The notes below the pieces were generated by a model, which saw only the letters and a list, made by a program, of their open reading frames with translations, did not search any database and was not told the DNA's origin. DNA of 64,000 bases from VBDM01 sp041496705 (GTDB taxonomy: Bacteria > Pseudomonadota > Gammaproteobacteria > Burkholderiales > SG8-39): NCBI GenBank assembly GCA_041496705.1, contig JBGQFD010000002.1:1-64000 (forward strand), in the 5' to 3' direction. A program made the translations under genes and the position numbers. Shown in pieces: positions 29,681-37,470 of the stretch. How positions within the stretch are numbered: position 1 is the first letter of the stretch; every line of letters starts with the position of its first letter.

Positions 29681-32650
29681 TCAGATCTCCGCTGCTGTGC
29701 GATATTCGACCAGCACCTCGACGCCCACATCGGGCTGCGCCCTCAGGACAAATTGCGCCCCGACGGCCTCGGCTCGCTCGCGCATGATCAGCAGCCCCCA
29801 GCCTGATCCTTCCGTGGATCCTACCCTGCTGGGGTCGAAGCCCACGCCGTTGTCTTGCACCGACAGAGTCGCCCGCCCGTCGCGGCGCCGGATCGCGATC
29901 TCGACCCGGTCGGCACTCGAGTGCTTGGCAATGTTGGTGAGCGCCTCTTGGGCGATTCTGAACATGGCCAGATCGACAGTCTTGGGGAAATCGGTGCGCG
30001 TCGAATCTCCGTCGAAAGCGACCTGGATCCCGGTTCTTCGCGAGAACCCGGCCGCGAGCGAGCGCAGCGCCGCCGGCAGTCCATACTCGTCGAGGGTGTG
30101 TGGACGCAGCTCCGTCATGAGGTTGCGTATCGCATCGACCATGTCCCGGACCAGCATGCTGCAGTCATCCAGGCGCGCCGCCAGCTCCGGCTTTGTTTTT
30201 GCCGGCAGGCCGCCTGCAACGATGCTGAGATTCAGCCCGAGCCCGGTCAGATTCTGCCCGACGAGATCGTGCAGCTCGCGCGCGATGAGCCGGCGCTCCG
30301 ACTCCTGGATCTCCACGAGACGACGCGAGGTCACCCTCAACCGGTCGGCGTAGTTGTGCAGATCTTCCTCGTCGCGCTTGCGCTCGGTGATGTCGTGGCT
30401 GATCTCCGAAAACCCGCGGAGCTTTCCATCGGCGTCCCGGAGCGGTGTGGCAATCACGTGAGCCCAGAAGCGCGACCCATCCTTGCGCACGCGCCAGCCC
30501 TCGCTCTCGTATCTGCCCTGCAGCGCGGCGAACTCGAGCTGGATGCCAGCGTCCCCGCGGATGGCGTGATCCGGAAGGAAGAAGCACGAGTAATGCCTGC
30601 CGATGATCTCCTCGGCGCGGTAACCCGCGATGCGCTCCGCCCCGAGGTTCCAGCTCGTCACGTGGCCTTTGGTGTCGAGCATGTAGATCGCGTAGTCGCG
30701 CACGTTTTCCACCATCATGCGAAAGCGCTCCTGGGAGACCTTCGCCTGCTCTTCGGCGCGTTTCCGCTCCGTGATGTCTTGGCAGGTACCGAGCACCCGC
30801 ACGGCTCGGCCCGACGCATCACGGTCCACGCGCGCTTTGCTATGAATCTCGCGAATCTCTCCGTCCGGCCGCACGATGCGAAACTGGCATTCGTAGGCGT
30901 TACCGTCGTGCAGGGCTTTGCGCGCCGCCCGTGCGGTGCGCTCTCGATCTTCCGGGTGGACGAACGGGTAGAAGCCGTAGAAAGCCGAGGGCAGGTGATC
31001 GCGAGCGACACCGAAGATCCTGGACAGCTGTTCCGACCACTGGCGCGAATCGTCGAGCATGTCCCATTCCCAGCTGCCCAGATTGGCGAGCGCCTGCGCT
31101 TCCTGCAATTGCACTTCGCGCGCCTGCAGCGCCTCGTTCTTTTGCCGTTGCTCCGTGACGTCGCGCGAAACCTTGATGACGCTCACGACGTTGCCTTTCG
31201 AATCGGAGACCGAGCTGACCTGACTTTCCATGTAGCGAGCCTCCCCGCTCGGCAGCAGGAAGCGAAACTCGGCTCGCCGCGCCACTCCGTCGCGGACGGT
31301 ATCGAAAAAAGTCTTGCGGACCCGCTCCCGGTCTTCCGGATGTACGCTCTGGAACGATTCAGTGCCCACCAGGGCCTTGTAGTTCTCGATCAATCCAGCG
31401 TACGCCGGATTGAGGTACACCAGCCGCCCCTCTGGGCTCAGCAGGGCGATCATGTCATATGCGTTCTCGGCGATCAGGCGGAAGCGCTCTTCGCTTTCCC
31501 GCAGATCTTTGGTGATTTGGTCGGCGATCTTTACTGCCCGGGTTCGGGAGGAAGATAGAGAATAGAGAATCCCAAACAGAAGGAAGCTCGAGAGCAGTCC
31601 GCCTGCCAACACGATAGACGGGAACAACCTATTGACCTGATCGACAAACACCTTCTCTGGGGCGCTGAAGTGTATCTCCCATTTCCGCCCGCCGACTTCG
31701 ATTGGAAGGTTCTGACTGAGACCATAGCCGAGGCCATCCTCCTGGGACTGTGTGTTCGAGTTCCGTATCAGCTGATTGCTGTCGAATAGCAATCTTTCGT
31801 TGTCGAGGCTCAGACCGCGCCGATCCGAAGCAGGTCCGGTATCGTAGAGTCGAAATCGCAAGAATTGCAGCGTTTGTTCATCGAGCGCGCCCCTCATCAG
31901 ATTCTCAACGTTGAACCCCGCGCCAACCGAACCCACGTATGCGGCACGCCGATCTTCTTTGGTGACTAGGGGAACTCCCTGCCGGTAAACAGGTAATCGC
32001 ATCGAAAGTCCAACAAATGCCTTCTCGCGCATCACTCGAATAAGCCGTCCGGATGCCGTCAGGCGCCCCGAATCTCGAGCGGATTGTAGAGCTTCCAATG
32101 CGGCAGCGTGATTACTAGCTGCAGCGTTGGCGGAAGAAATGTCGAGACCCAAGGCAAACTTATTGGCGGCCATGGGCTCAAGGTATACCAACACGTGATA
32201 CTCGGATCGGTCGCCAGGGGGCTTGATTGTGAATTCGGGGTAGCCTCCAGGTTCGATGCTGGTGTCGCGACGCACCTCGTCCTCGAATCGCTTCTTGTCC
32301 TCAGCCCGAATTGGAATCGCGAAATTCACCACCTCAAAACCGGGAAATCGATTCTTTAGATCCAGGGATTCGACATACCTGTGAAATTGCGCTCGGCTAA
32401 CCGTTCTTTGAGTGCCGAACAGCGCCCGCACACCGTGCAGAACACCCGCGTACGACTGAATGCGTGCCTCAATCACCCGCCTTGCTTCCGCAGCTTGGTG
32501 GTCGAATCGCTCCCTTGCGGCGCCTTCGATATTGCCCCGAATTACCGCATACAGGATCAGCGAGAATAGGCTGCCGGTCACCAATACCAACCCTGGCAAG
32601 ACGACGCCTAGCCGCACACGAGAGGCAACGGAGTCAGAGGCCTCGGTCAT
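29681..32650 (-). CDS. CHASE-PAS hybrid-sensor histidine kinase (HisKA_3 type)
   Basis: The 989-residue protein is a membrane sensor. A first membrane helix (residues about 14-37) and a second (about 345-365) flank a CHASE-type periplasmic domain with FPGFEVVNFAIPI. Three PAS/PAC modules follow at about 386-500 (ERFRLIAENAYDMIALLSP), 515-630 (LANLGSWEWDMLDDSRQW) and 645-755 (RFRMMVENVRDYAIYMLD). The dimerisation/phosphoacceptor region RRLIARELHDLVGQNLTGL lies near 790, and an ATPase domain ending in DNGVGFDP and GSGWGLLIMRERAEAVGA completes it. HisKA_3 kinases pair with NarL-type regulators, here the gene starting 1 nt after this stop. The N-terminal third is more AT-rich than the rest. The signal sensed is unknown; CHASE domains usually bind small extracellular ligands. 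Confidence 0.93.
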   Translation of the reverse strand: MTEASDSVASRVRLGVVLPGLVLVTGSLFSLILYAVIRGNIEGAARERFDHQAAEARRVIEARIQSYAGVLHGVRALFGTQRTVSRAQFHRYVESLDLKNRFPGFEVVNFAIPIRAEDKKRFEDEVRRDTSIEPGGYPEFTIKPPGDRSEYHVLVYLEPMAANKFALGLDISSANAAASNHAAALEALQSARDSGRLTASGRLIRVMREKAFVGLSMRLPVYRQGVPLVTKEDRRAAYVGSVGAGFNVENLMRGALDEQTLQFLRFRLYDTGPASDRRGLSLDNERLLFDSNQLIRNSNTQSQEDGLGYGLSQNLPIEVGGRKWEIHFSAPEKVFVDQVNRLFPSIVLAGGLLSSFLLFGILYSLSSSRTRAVKIADQITKDLRESEERFRLIAENAYDMIALLSPEGRLVYLNPAYAGLIENYKALVGTESFQSVHPEDRERVRKTFFDTVRDGVARRAEFRFLLPSGEARYMESQVSSVSDSKGNVVSVIKVSRDVTEQRQKNEALQAREVQLQEAQALANLGSWEWDMLDDSRQWSEQLSRIFGVARDHLPSAFYGFYPFVHPEDRERTARAARKALHDGNAYECQFRIVRPDGEIREIHSKARVDRDASGRAVRVLGTCQDITERKRAEEQAKVSQERFRMMVENVRDYAIYMLDTKGHVTSWNLGAERIAGYRAEEIIGRHYSCFFLPDHAIRGDAGIQLEFAALQGRYESEGWRVRKDGSRFWAHVIATPLRDADGKLRGFSEISHDITERKRDEEDLHNYADRLRVTSRRLVEIQESERRLIARELHDLVGQNLTGLGLNLSIVAGGLPAKTKPELAARLDDCSMLVRDMVDAIRNLMTELRPHTLDEYGLPAALRSLAAGFSRRTGIQVAFDGDSTRTDFPKTVDLAMFRIAQEALTNIAKHSSADRVEIAIRRRDGRATLSVQDNGVGFDPSRVGSTEGSGWGLLIMRERAEAVGAQFVLRAQPDVGVEVLVEYRTAAEI

Positions 32651-32847
32651 GATCCGTGCAATGAGCTCATCTGCTGGTCAAGGCAGTCAAGTGTACTGCA
32701 AGAGCATCAAACGGAATCAATGGCTCTGCGGAATACGTCCGCGAAGACTTCCCGAAATATCCATTTCGATTACGTACGACAGAAGACAGAAAGACCGGAT
32801 CGCTCCGGTCTTTCTTGAATGATGCCGCTACCACCACCGGTTGCAGC

Positions 32848-33558
32848 TCAGATGCTGGCTGCCTTCGCCAGCTTCGGCCTTACCGAGAGACTAAGCTTGT
32901 TCACGGCAGGCCGGGCTGCAGCGCGCCAAGCAGCCCCTTCGGGTTCGCCGGCTGCCGCACACCAGGATGGGTCATCGGCTCTGGCGGCGGCAGCGCACCA
33001 TGCCGCGCCTTCGGGCTGAGCCGCCGCCGCGCACCAAGCTGCGTCCTGAGCCTTAACGGCGGCTGCACACCAAGCGACTCCTTCAGGCTGAGCCGCTGCC
33101 GCGCACCATGCCGCATCCTTAGCGTTGATCGCGGCGGCGCACCACGCTTCGTCACCGTGCTTTGGCTCGCCGAACTCCCGTTCATACAATCGCTTCATGT
33201 TTTCGGAGGCTACTTTGAGATTCGCCCTATCTTCGGCGCCACGCATTCCAAAATACGGGAAATGGTGTAAAAAATATCCGAATACATTCTGGCAGTCGTC
33301 TGCGTACTTGAGCGTGTCCAAGATATGCCCATGCCAGAACTTGTCCACATCCTTGCTCGGCGCAATGGTCTCCTCAGGATGGGTTACTAAGAGAGCAAGA
33401 AACCGCTTGTACAACAGCTCTACACGGTCGACGTATTCACGAGACCAGCCCTGCCCCTCCTCTGCGTCCATGAGTTTCAGCTTGATGGGATCCAAATCTA
33501 GGGCTTGAATTCCAGCTACTACCTGCTCACCGGACCGGTTCATCAACTTTGTGTGCAT
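32848..33558 (-). CDS. GRDP-like N-domain protein with seven W-C repeats
   Basis: The 236-residue protein has two parts. Residues about 20-130 resemble the glycine-rich-domain-protein (GRDP/DUF1399-like) module, with KRFLALLVTHPEE and DVDKFWHGHILDTLKYADDC; W-H-x-H-I and the D-C pair are the hallmark. Residues 136-219 are seven consecutive 12-residue repeats with tryptophan at 139, 151, 163, 175, 187, 199 and 211. Each reads A-W-C-A-A-A plus six variable residues; the last has W-R. No signal peptide is seen. The ATG has AGAGGAG 9 nt upstream. It lies upstream of the sensor kinase on the same strand with about 200 bp between. I know no function; a peptide substrate, scaffold or metal-binding role would be guesswork. 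Confidence 0.75.
   Translation of the reverse strand: MHTKLMNRSGEQVVAGIQALDLDPIKLKLMDAEEGQGWSREYVDRVELLYKRFLALLVTHPEETIAPSKDVDKFWHGHILDTLKYADDCQNVFGYFLHHFPYFGMRGAEDRANLKVASENMKRLYEREFGEPKHGDEAWCAAAINAKDAAWCAAAAQPEGVAWCAAAVKAQDAAWCAAAAQPEGAAWCAAAARADDPSWCAAAGEPEGAAWRAAARPAVNKLSLSVRPKLAKAASI
32903..33153 (-). repeat. Seven tandem 36-bp coding repeats
   Basis: The DNA encoding the A-W-C-A-A-A repeats is a seven-unit tandem array with an exact 36-bp period, in frame throughout. Units are diverged at the third positions and in the six variable codons. Alternate units are more alike: units ending Q-P-E-G alternate with units ending in K/Q/D-D, suggesting a 72-bp higher-order unit. Such arrays can change copy number by slippage. 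Confidence 0.85.
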
Positions 33559-34086
33559 GGTTCTTACTCCTCTGTCATTCGTTGGTAATCAATATGGAAA
33601 CCGGCTTGAAAGAAGGTCGCTCTTCGAGCTGTTTCCGCGAGTCGTTTCGATCAAGAGAGTGATCGGGAATCAGGATTCGAAAAGCATTTCACCTCCCCCT
33701 GTCGAGGCGGTTCGAAAAGCTGCACTGAGGTATCGGGTGCGGGCGCTCATGCTCAAGAGCAGCACTGCCCATCGGTCTCGACTTCCCAACAGGCCATAGC
33801 CCACAGACTGCGGCGGGCGTGACTACGAACTTCATCCGACGATCTGTAACGGAACGTTCCCCAGCGCTCATTTGTCGGCGCGGTCGTCTGCCAAAGGCCC
33901 TTCGCACTAAGGGAATCTAATCAGGAGCAGCGGAAAGATGCTGTCAGGCAAGACCGACAACCGATGTAGGGCTTTCCCTTACAGGGCCACGCAGAGTAAG
34001 CCGGCAGCCTTGCATGCGCCGCCGGCCCGGCTTGGCGCCGGGCAGGCATCGCCGCCCCTGCCGGCGGCGATAGCGCGACGGAGGTG
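33559..34086. other. Gene-free stretch between repeat protein and BON lipoprotein
   Basis: I see no convincing gene in these 528 bases. Short open frames exist on both strands (for example 33551-33799 plus and 33689-33907 minus), but they lack good ribosome binding sites and recognisable motifs. The left end carries the ribosome binding site and presumably the promoter of the minus-strand repeat protein. A GC-rich hairpin (CCCGGC at 34026-34031 pairing with GCCGGG at 34037-34042) lies 3' of the BON gene without a T-run. Confidence 0.5.
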
Positions 34087-34524
34087 TTACGAGCCGGCCA
34101 CGATCACCAGCTCGTTCCGGACTGACGTGACGCCCGGGACATCGGCCGCCACCCGGGCGGCCTGTTCGCGATGCGCCCGCGAGTCCGCCGTTCCGTACAA
34201 GGTGACGACCCCGCTCGAGGAACCCGCGTCTATCGCGAGCAGCTTCAGCCGCGGGTCGGATCCCAGCGCGGACTTCACCCTGGCTGCCAAGGCCTTGTCC
34301 TCGTCGACCTTCGCTGCTTGCGCAGGCTTGGCCGCGGCGACCGGCCTTATCGGTTCGGTCTTTTCTTCCGTCGGCCTGGGCGCCAGCTGCACCTGGGATA
34401 CCGGCCCGGTTTCCTTCTCGCTCTTCCACAGCGATGCGATCTGGTCGCACGCGACCAATCCGATTGCCAGTACACTTGCGCCCAAGGCGGGATAAACGCG
34501 ATGTGCCTTCCTGCCAGATTTCAT
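34087..34524 (-). CDS. BON-domain lipoprotein
   Basis: The 145-residue protein begins with a lipoprotein-type signal (ALGASVLAIGLVAC, cysteine near residue 26). It has a Pro/Ala/Lys-rich linker (about 45-75) and a single BON domain (about 76-143) with AARVKSALGSDPRLK, GVVTLYGTADSRAHREQA and VPGVTSVRNELVI. BON domains bind phospholipid or help stabilise the envelope under osmotic stress (OsmY-like). The ATG at 34524 is chosen because GGAGAAG lies 7 nt upstream; an in-frame ATG 12 bp earlier overlaps that site. It is divergent from the M24-like gene. Confidence 0.88.
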   Translation of the reverse strand: MKSGRKAHRVYPALGASVLAIGLVACDQIASLWKSEKETGPVSQVQLAPRPTEEKTEPIRPVAAAKPAQAAKVDEDKALAARVKSALGSDPRLKLLAIDAGSSSGVVTLYGTADSRAHREQAARVAADVPGVTSVRNELVIVAGS

Positions 34525-34691
34525 GATCTTCTCCATTTCCGGACAATACTGCCCTAGGACACGTCGCGATTCCGGTAGTTGCATCCCGCCATGCAAATTC
34601 CCGAGTGCTGTCGCTCCGCGGCGACGGGTCTCGCGCAGAAACTCTGCATGCGCGCCGATCGCGTTGATTCACGCATCCCATTGGTTCGCCC

Positions 34692-35873
34692 ATGACCCGT
34701 CCCTTGACGCTCGAACCCAGACTCGCCGCAATCCACGCGGCGGAAACCCCGCGTTTTTCCAACGCCGAAATGGCGCGCCGCCGCGCCGCGCTGCTCGCGG
34801 TCATGCAAACCGCGGAAGTCGACCACCTGCTCGTGTGCGGCGAGCAGCGCGCCGGTTCCGGAGTCGCCTGGCTCACCGCCTGGCCTGCGACCGTGGAGGC
34901 CTATGCAATCGTGGCAGCCGACGAGCCGCAGGTCATGTATGTGGAGTGGTACAACCACTGGCCTCAGGCAAAGCAGCTCGCCCACGACACCGAGGTGCAC
35001 TGGGGCGAGCACCAGGGCATCGAAAAGGTCATCCGCGATCTAAAGTCCAGGGGTGCGAAACGCGTCGGAATGATGGGAACGCTCGGCTACGCAAAGTGCA
35101 GGAAGCTCGAGGCGACGTTCGGTTCTCTGGTCGACCTGAACCGCGAGTACGTGCGGCTGCGGCTACTGAAGTCACCCGAGGAGATAGACTGGATGCGCAT
35201 CGGCGCGGCGCTTACCGACCTTGCCATCGAAGGCTTGCGGCGCGAAGCGCGACCGGGCATGACCGAACGCGAACTGGGCGCGATCTGCGAGGCCGCCTAC
35301 CATCCTCACGGCGGCGTGACCTACATCCACTACTTCCTCGCCACGCCGATGGCGAATCCTGAATACTGCGTGCCGCGCCAGTTCGCCTCCGGCCGCAGGA
35401 TCCAGCCGGGCGACGTGGTCGCCACCGAGATCACCGCCCAGTTCTGCGAGTACCCGGGCCAGATTCTCAGGACTTTCACGGTGGCCGCGGAACCGACGCC
35501 GCTCTTCCGGCGCCTTCACGAAACGGCAGAGGCCGCGTACGACGCCGTCACCCGGGTCGTCCGTCACGGCACGACTATGCAGGAGATTCTCGACGCGGCC
35601 GGGGTGATCGAGCAAGCCGGCTTCTCAGTCTACGACGACCTGATGCACGGATTCGGGGGAGGTTATTTCCCACCGGTGCTCGGATCGAAAAGCCGCCCTG
35701 CCGGTCCCCTTCCGGACATGAAGCTCGAAGCAGGCATGACCTGCGTGGTGCAGCCCAACGTCATCACCAAGGACCAGAAAGCCGGAGTGCAGGTCGGCGA
35801 GCTGGTGCTGGTGACAAAGACGGGATTCGAGAGGTTGCACGGCGCCGGGCGCGGCCTTTTCCGCATCGGCTGA
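34692..35873 (+). CDS. M24 (pita-bread fold) protein lacking metal ligands
   Basis: The 393-residue protein has the creatinase/aminopeptidase-P layout: an N-terminal domain (about 1-155) and a pita-bread domain (about 160-390) with LLKSPEEIDWMRIGAALTD and RREARPGMTERELG. The five metal ligands of M24 peptidases are mostly replaced. The first Asp is Glu246 in ATEITAQF, the second is Gln257 in GQILRTF, His319 is kept in DLMHGFGGG, the first Glu is Gln354 in VVQPNVI, and the last is Gly369 in QVGELVLVT. A two-metal peptidase mechanism is therefore unlikely. Creatinase, a metal-free hydrolase on this fold, is a better functional model. It stands alone on the plus strand. Confidence 0.87.
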   Translation: MTRPLTLEPRLAAIHAAETPRFSNAEMARRRAALLAVMQTAEVDHLLVCGEQRAGSGVAWLTAWPATVEAYAIVAADEPQVMYVEWYNHWPQAKQLAHDTEVHWGEHQGIEKVIRDLKSRGAKRVGMMGTLGYAKCRKLEATFGSLVDLNREYVRLRLLKSPEEIDWMRIGAALTDLAIEGLRREARPGMTERELGAICEAAYHPHGGVTYIHYFLATPMANPEYCVPRQFASGRRIQPGDVVATEITAQFCEYPGQILRTFTVAAEPTPLFRRLHETAEAAYDAVTRVVRHGTTMQEILDAAGVIEQAGFSVYDDLMHGFGGGYFPPVLGSKSRPAGPLPDMKLEAGMTCVVQPNVITKDQKAGVQVGELVLVTKTGFERLHGAGRGLFRIG

Positions 35874-35957
35874 TGCGGGATCGCCCGCGTCGCCTCCCCT
35901 TCGGCGACATTATGGCCGCGGGCCGCAACGCCCACCGCCGCGGGCGCATGCGCGTGG

Positions 35958-36635
35958 CTACGCGGGACGCAATCCGTGCTGCGTCAGCGTGTAGGCACGG
36001 TCGGCCGTTGCCGCCGCTGTCGGGGAGTGCGTGACCAGGATGCCCGCCGTTCCCCCCGCCTTGACGCAATCGCGAAGGAGCGAAAGGACCTCGCGCGCGC
36101 TTTCCGGATCGAGGTTGCCCGTCGGTTCATCGGCGAAAACCAGGCGCGGCCCATGCACGAGCGCCCGCGCGACCGCAACGCGCTGCATTTCTCCACCCGA
36201 TAACTCACGCGGCAGGCTTTCGCCGCGGTCCTGAAGCCTCACGGCCTGCAGCAGCGCCGCCACGCGCGCTTTCGCGGCGTCCCTCGGCGTCCGGTTCAAT
36301 GCCAGCGGCAGCGCCACGTTTTGCGCCACGCTGAGGTACGGCAGCAGGTGGTACGCCTGAAACACGAAACCCATGTGCCTGCGGCGCAGCAGCGTCAGCG
36401 CTTCGTCCCCGAGCGCGCACAGGTCGGCGCCGTCGAGAACCACTTGGCCCGAATCGGCACGCTCGAGCCCGGCGAGCAGGTTTAGCAGCGTCGACTTGCC
36501 GATTCCGGATTCGCCCATGATAGCGACGTACTCACCGGCGGCAAGGTCGAAGCTGATGTCGTTCAGCACCGCCTTGGCGCGTGGGCCGGAAAAAGCCTTG
36601 CTCAGGTTGCGTACTGCAAGCACGGGTACGTTCAT
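35958..36635 (-). CDS. MacB/LolD-type ABC transporter ATPase
   Basis: The protein (225 residues from the chosen ATG) has a full ABC ATPase set: Walker A GESGIGKSTLLN, Q-loop VFQAYHLLP, signature ELSGGEMQRVAVARAL, Walker B RLVFADEPTGNLD and the H-loop ILVTHSP. The sequence resembles the LolD/MacB/FtsE group that powers FtsX-type permeases, not the LivF group. The start at 36635 precedes the conserved LAVRNLSKAF; an ATG at 36674, overlapping the end of livG, is an alternative. It follows livG on the same strand where livF would be expected. Its natural partner may be the FtsX-type permease at 26510-29014. Confidence 0.88.
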   Translation of the reverse strand: MNVPVLAVRNLSKAFSGPRAKAVLNDISFDLAAGEYVAIMGESGIGKSTLLNLLAGLERADSGQVVLDGADLCALGDEALTLLRRRHMGFVFQAYHLLPYLSVAQNVALPLALNRTPRDAAKARVAALLQAVRLQDRGESLPRELSGGEMQRVAVARALVHGPRLVFADEPTGNLDPESAREVLSLLRDCVKAGGTAGILVTHSPTAAATADRAYTLTQHGLRPA

Positions 36636-36666
36636 CTGCGCGCAGAGGTCGCCACGCTGGTGCCCG

Positions 36667-37431
36667 TCATGCATGCCCCGATTGCTGCGCCACACCGAGG
36701 TAGGCCTCCTGGACGGCCCGACTGGAGCGGATATTGTCGGGTGTGCCGGACTCGAGTACCTCGCCATTCACCATGACAGTGAGGATGTCGGCGACAGCGA
36801 ACACCGCGTCCATGTCGTGCTCGACCAGCAGTATCGCGTGCTTTGAAACCAGTTCCTTCAATAGCGCAACGATTCGGGCAGACTCCTCCGCTCCCATTCC
36901 CGCGAGAGGCTCATCGAGCAGGAGCACGGCGGGACGCGTCGCCAGCGCCATCGCGATCTCCACCTGCCGCTGCTCGCCGTGCGACAACGCCTCGACCGCG
37001 ATTCCGGCTCTGTCCTGGAGTCCCACCGCCGCCAGCGCCCGCTCGGCGGCTGCATTCACTTCCCGAAGCGTCGGCGCCGGACGGAAAAACCGCATCGAGC
37101 TCTTGAGCCTGGACTGAGCCGCGATCCTGCAGTTCTCCAAGGCCGTGAACGGAAGAAACACGTTGGTCCGCTGGTAGCTGCGCCCCACGCCGAGCCTGGA
37201 CAAACGCTGCGGCGGAAATCCGGTCACGTCCCGCTCGCCGAGGACCACGCGACCGGAGCTCGGGCGCAGGTCTCCGGAGAGCAGGTTGATCAGGGTGGTC
37301 TTGCCCGCCCCGTTCGGGCCGATGACCGCGTGCACCTCGCCGGTTCGGCATTCCAGCGAGACGTCGCGCACCGCGACGAGGCCGCCGAAGCGCCGCGTCA
37401 GGCCTTGCGTGCGCAACACCGCGCTGCTCAC
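36667..37431 (-). CDS. livG: Branched-chain amino acid-type ABC transporter ATPase LivG
   Basis: The 254-residue ATPase has Walker A GPNGAGKTTLINLLSG, the LivG-typical segment SYQRTNVFLPFTALENCRIA, signature ALSHGEQRQVEIAMALA, Walker B VLLLDEPLAGMG and the H-loop LLVEHDMDAVF. It couples ATP hydrolysis to the LivHM channel in hydrophobic amino acid/amide/aromatic acid (HAAT) transporters. It lies 39 bp after livM on the same strand. A LivF partner is not found in the window; the next gene is a MacB-type ATPase instead. Confidence 0.93.
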   Translation of the reverse strand: MSSAVLRTQGLTRRFGGLVAVRDVSLECRTGEVHAVIGPNGAGKTTLINLLSGDLRPSSGRVVLGERDVTGFPPQRLSRLGVGRSYQRTNVFLPFTALENCRIAAQSRLKSSMRFFRPAPTLREVNAAAERALAAVGLQDRAGIAVEALSHGEQRQVEIAMALATRPAVLLLDEPLAGMGAEESARIVALLKELVSKHAILLVEHDMDAVFAVADILTVMVNGEVLESGTPDNIRSSRAVQEAYLGVAQQSGHA

Positions 37432-37470
37432 GCGCTCACCCTGCCTGCAACGGAGTGAGGTTACACACCT

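Noticed and set aside
32903..33153. Possible CRISPR array in the tandem repeats
   Set aside because: Units are 36 bp and contiguous with no unique spacers, and they are in frame in a protein gene.
33551..33799. Small open frame divergent from the repeat protein
   Set aside because: No ribosome binding site, no recognisable motif and overlap with the start region of the repeat-protein gene.
34021..34045. GC-rich hairpin downstream of the BON gene as a terminator
   Set aside because: Short stem in very GC-rich DNA with no T-run; such hairpins are expected by chance here.
35958..36635. LivF assignment for the ATPase after livG
   Set aside because: The Walker and signature regions (GESGIGKST, LSGGEMQR, DEPTGNLD) match the MacB/LolD group rather than LivF.
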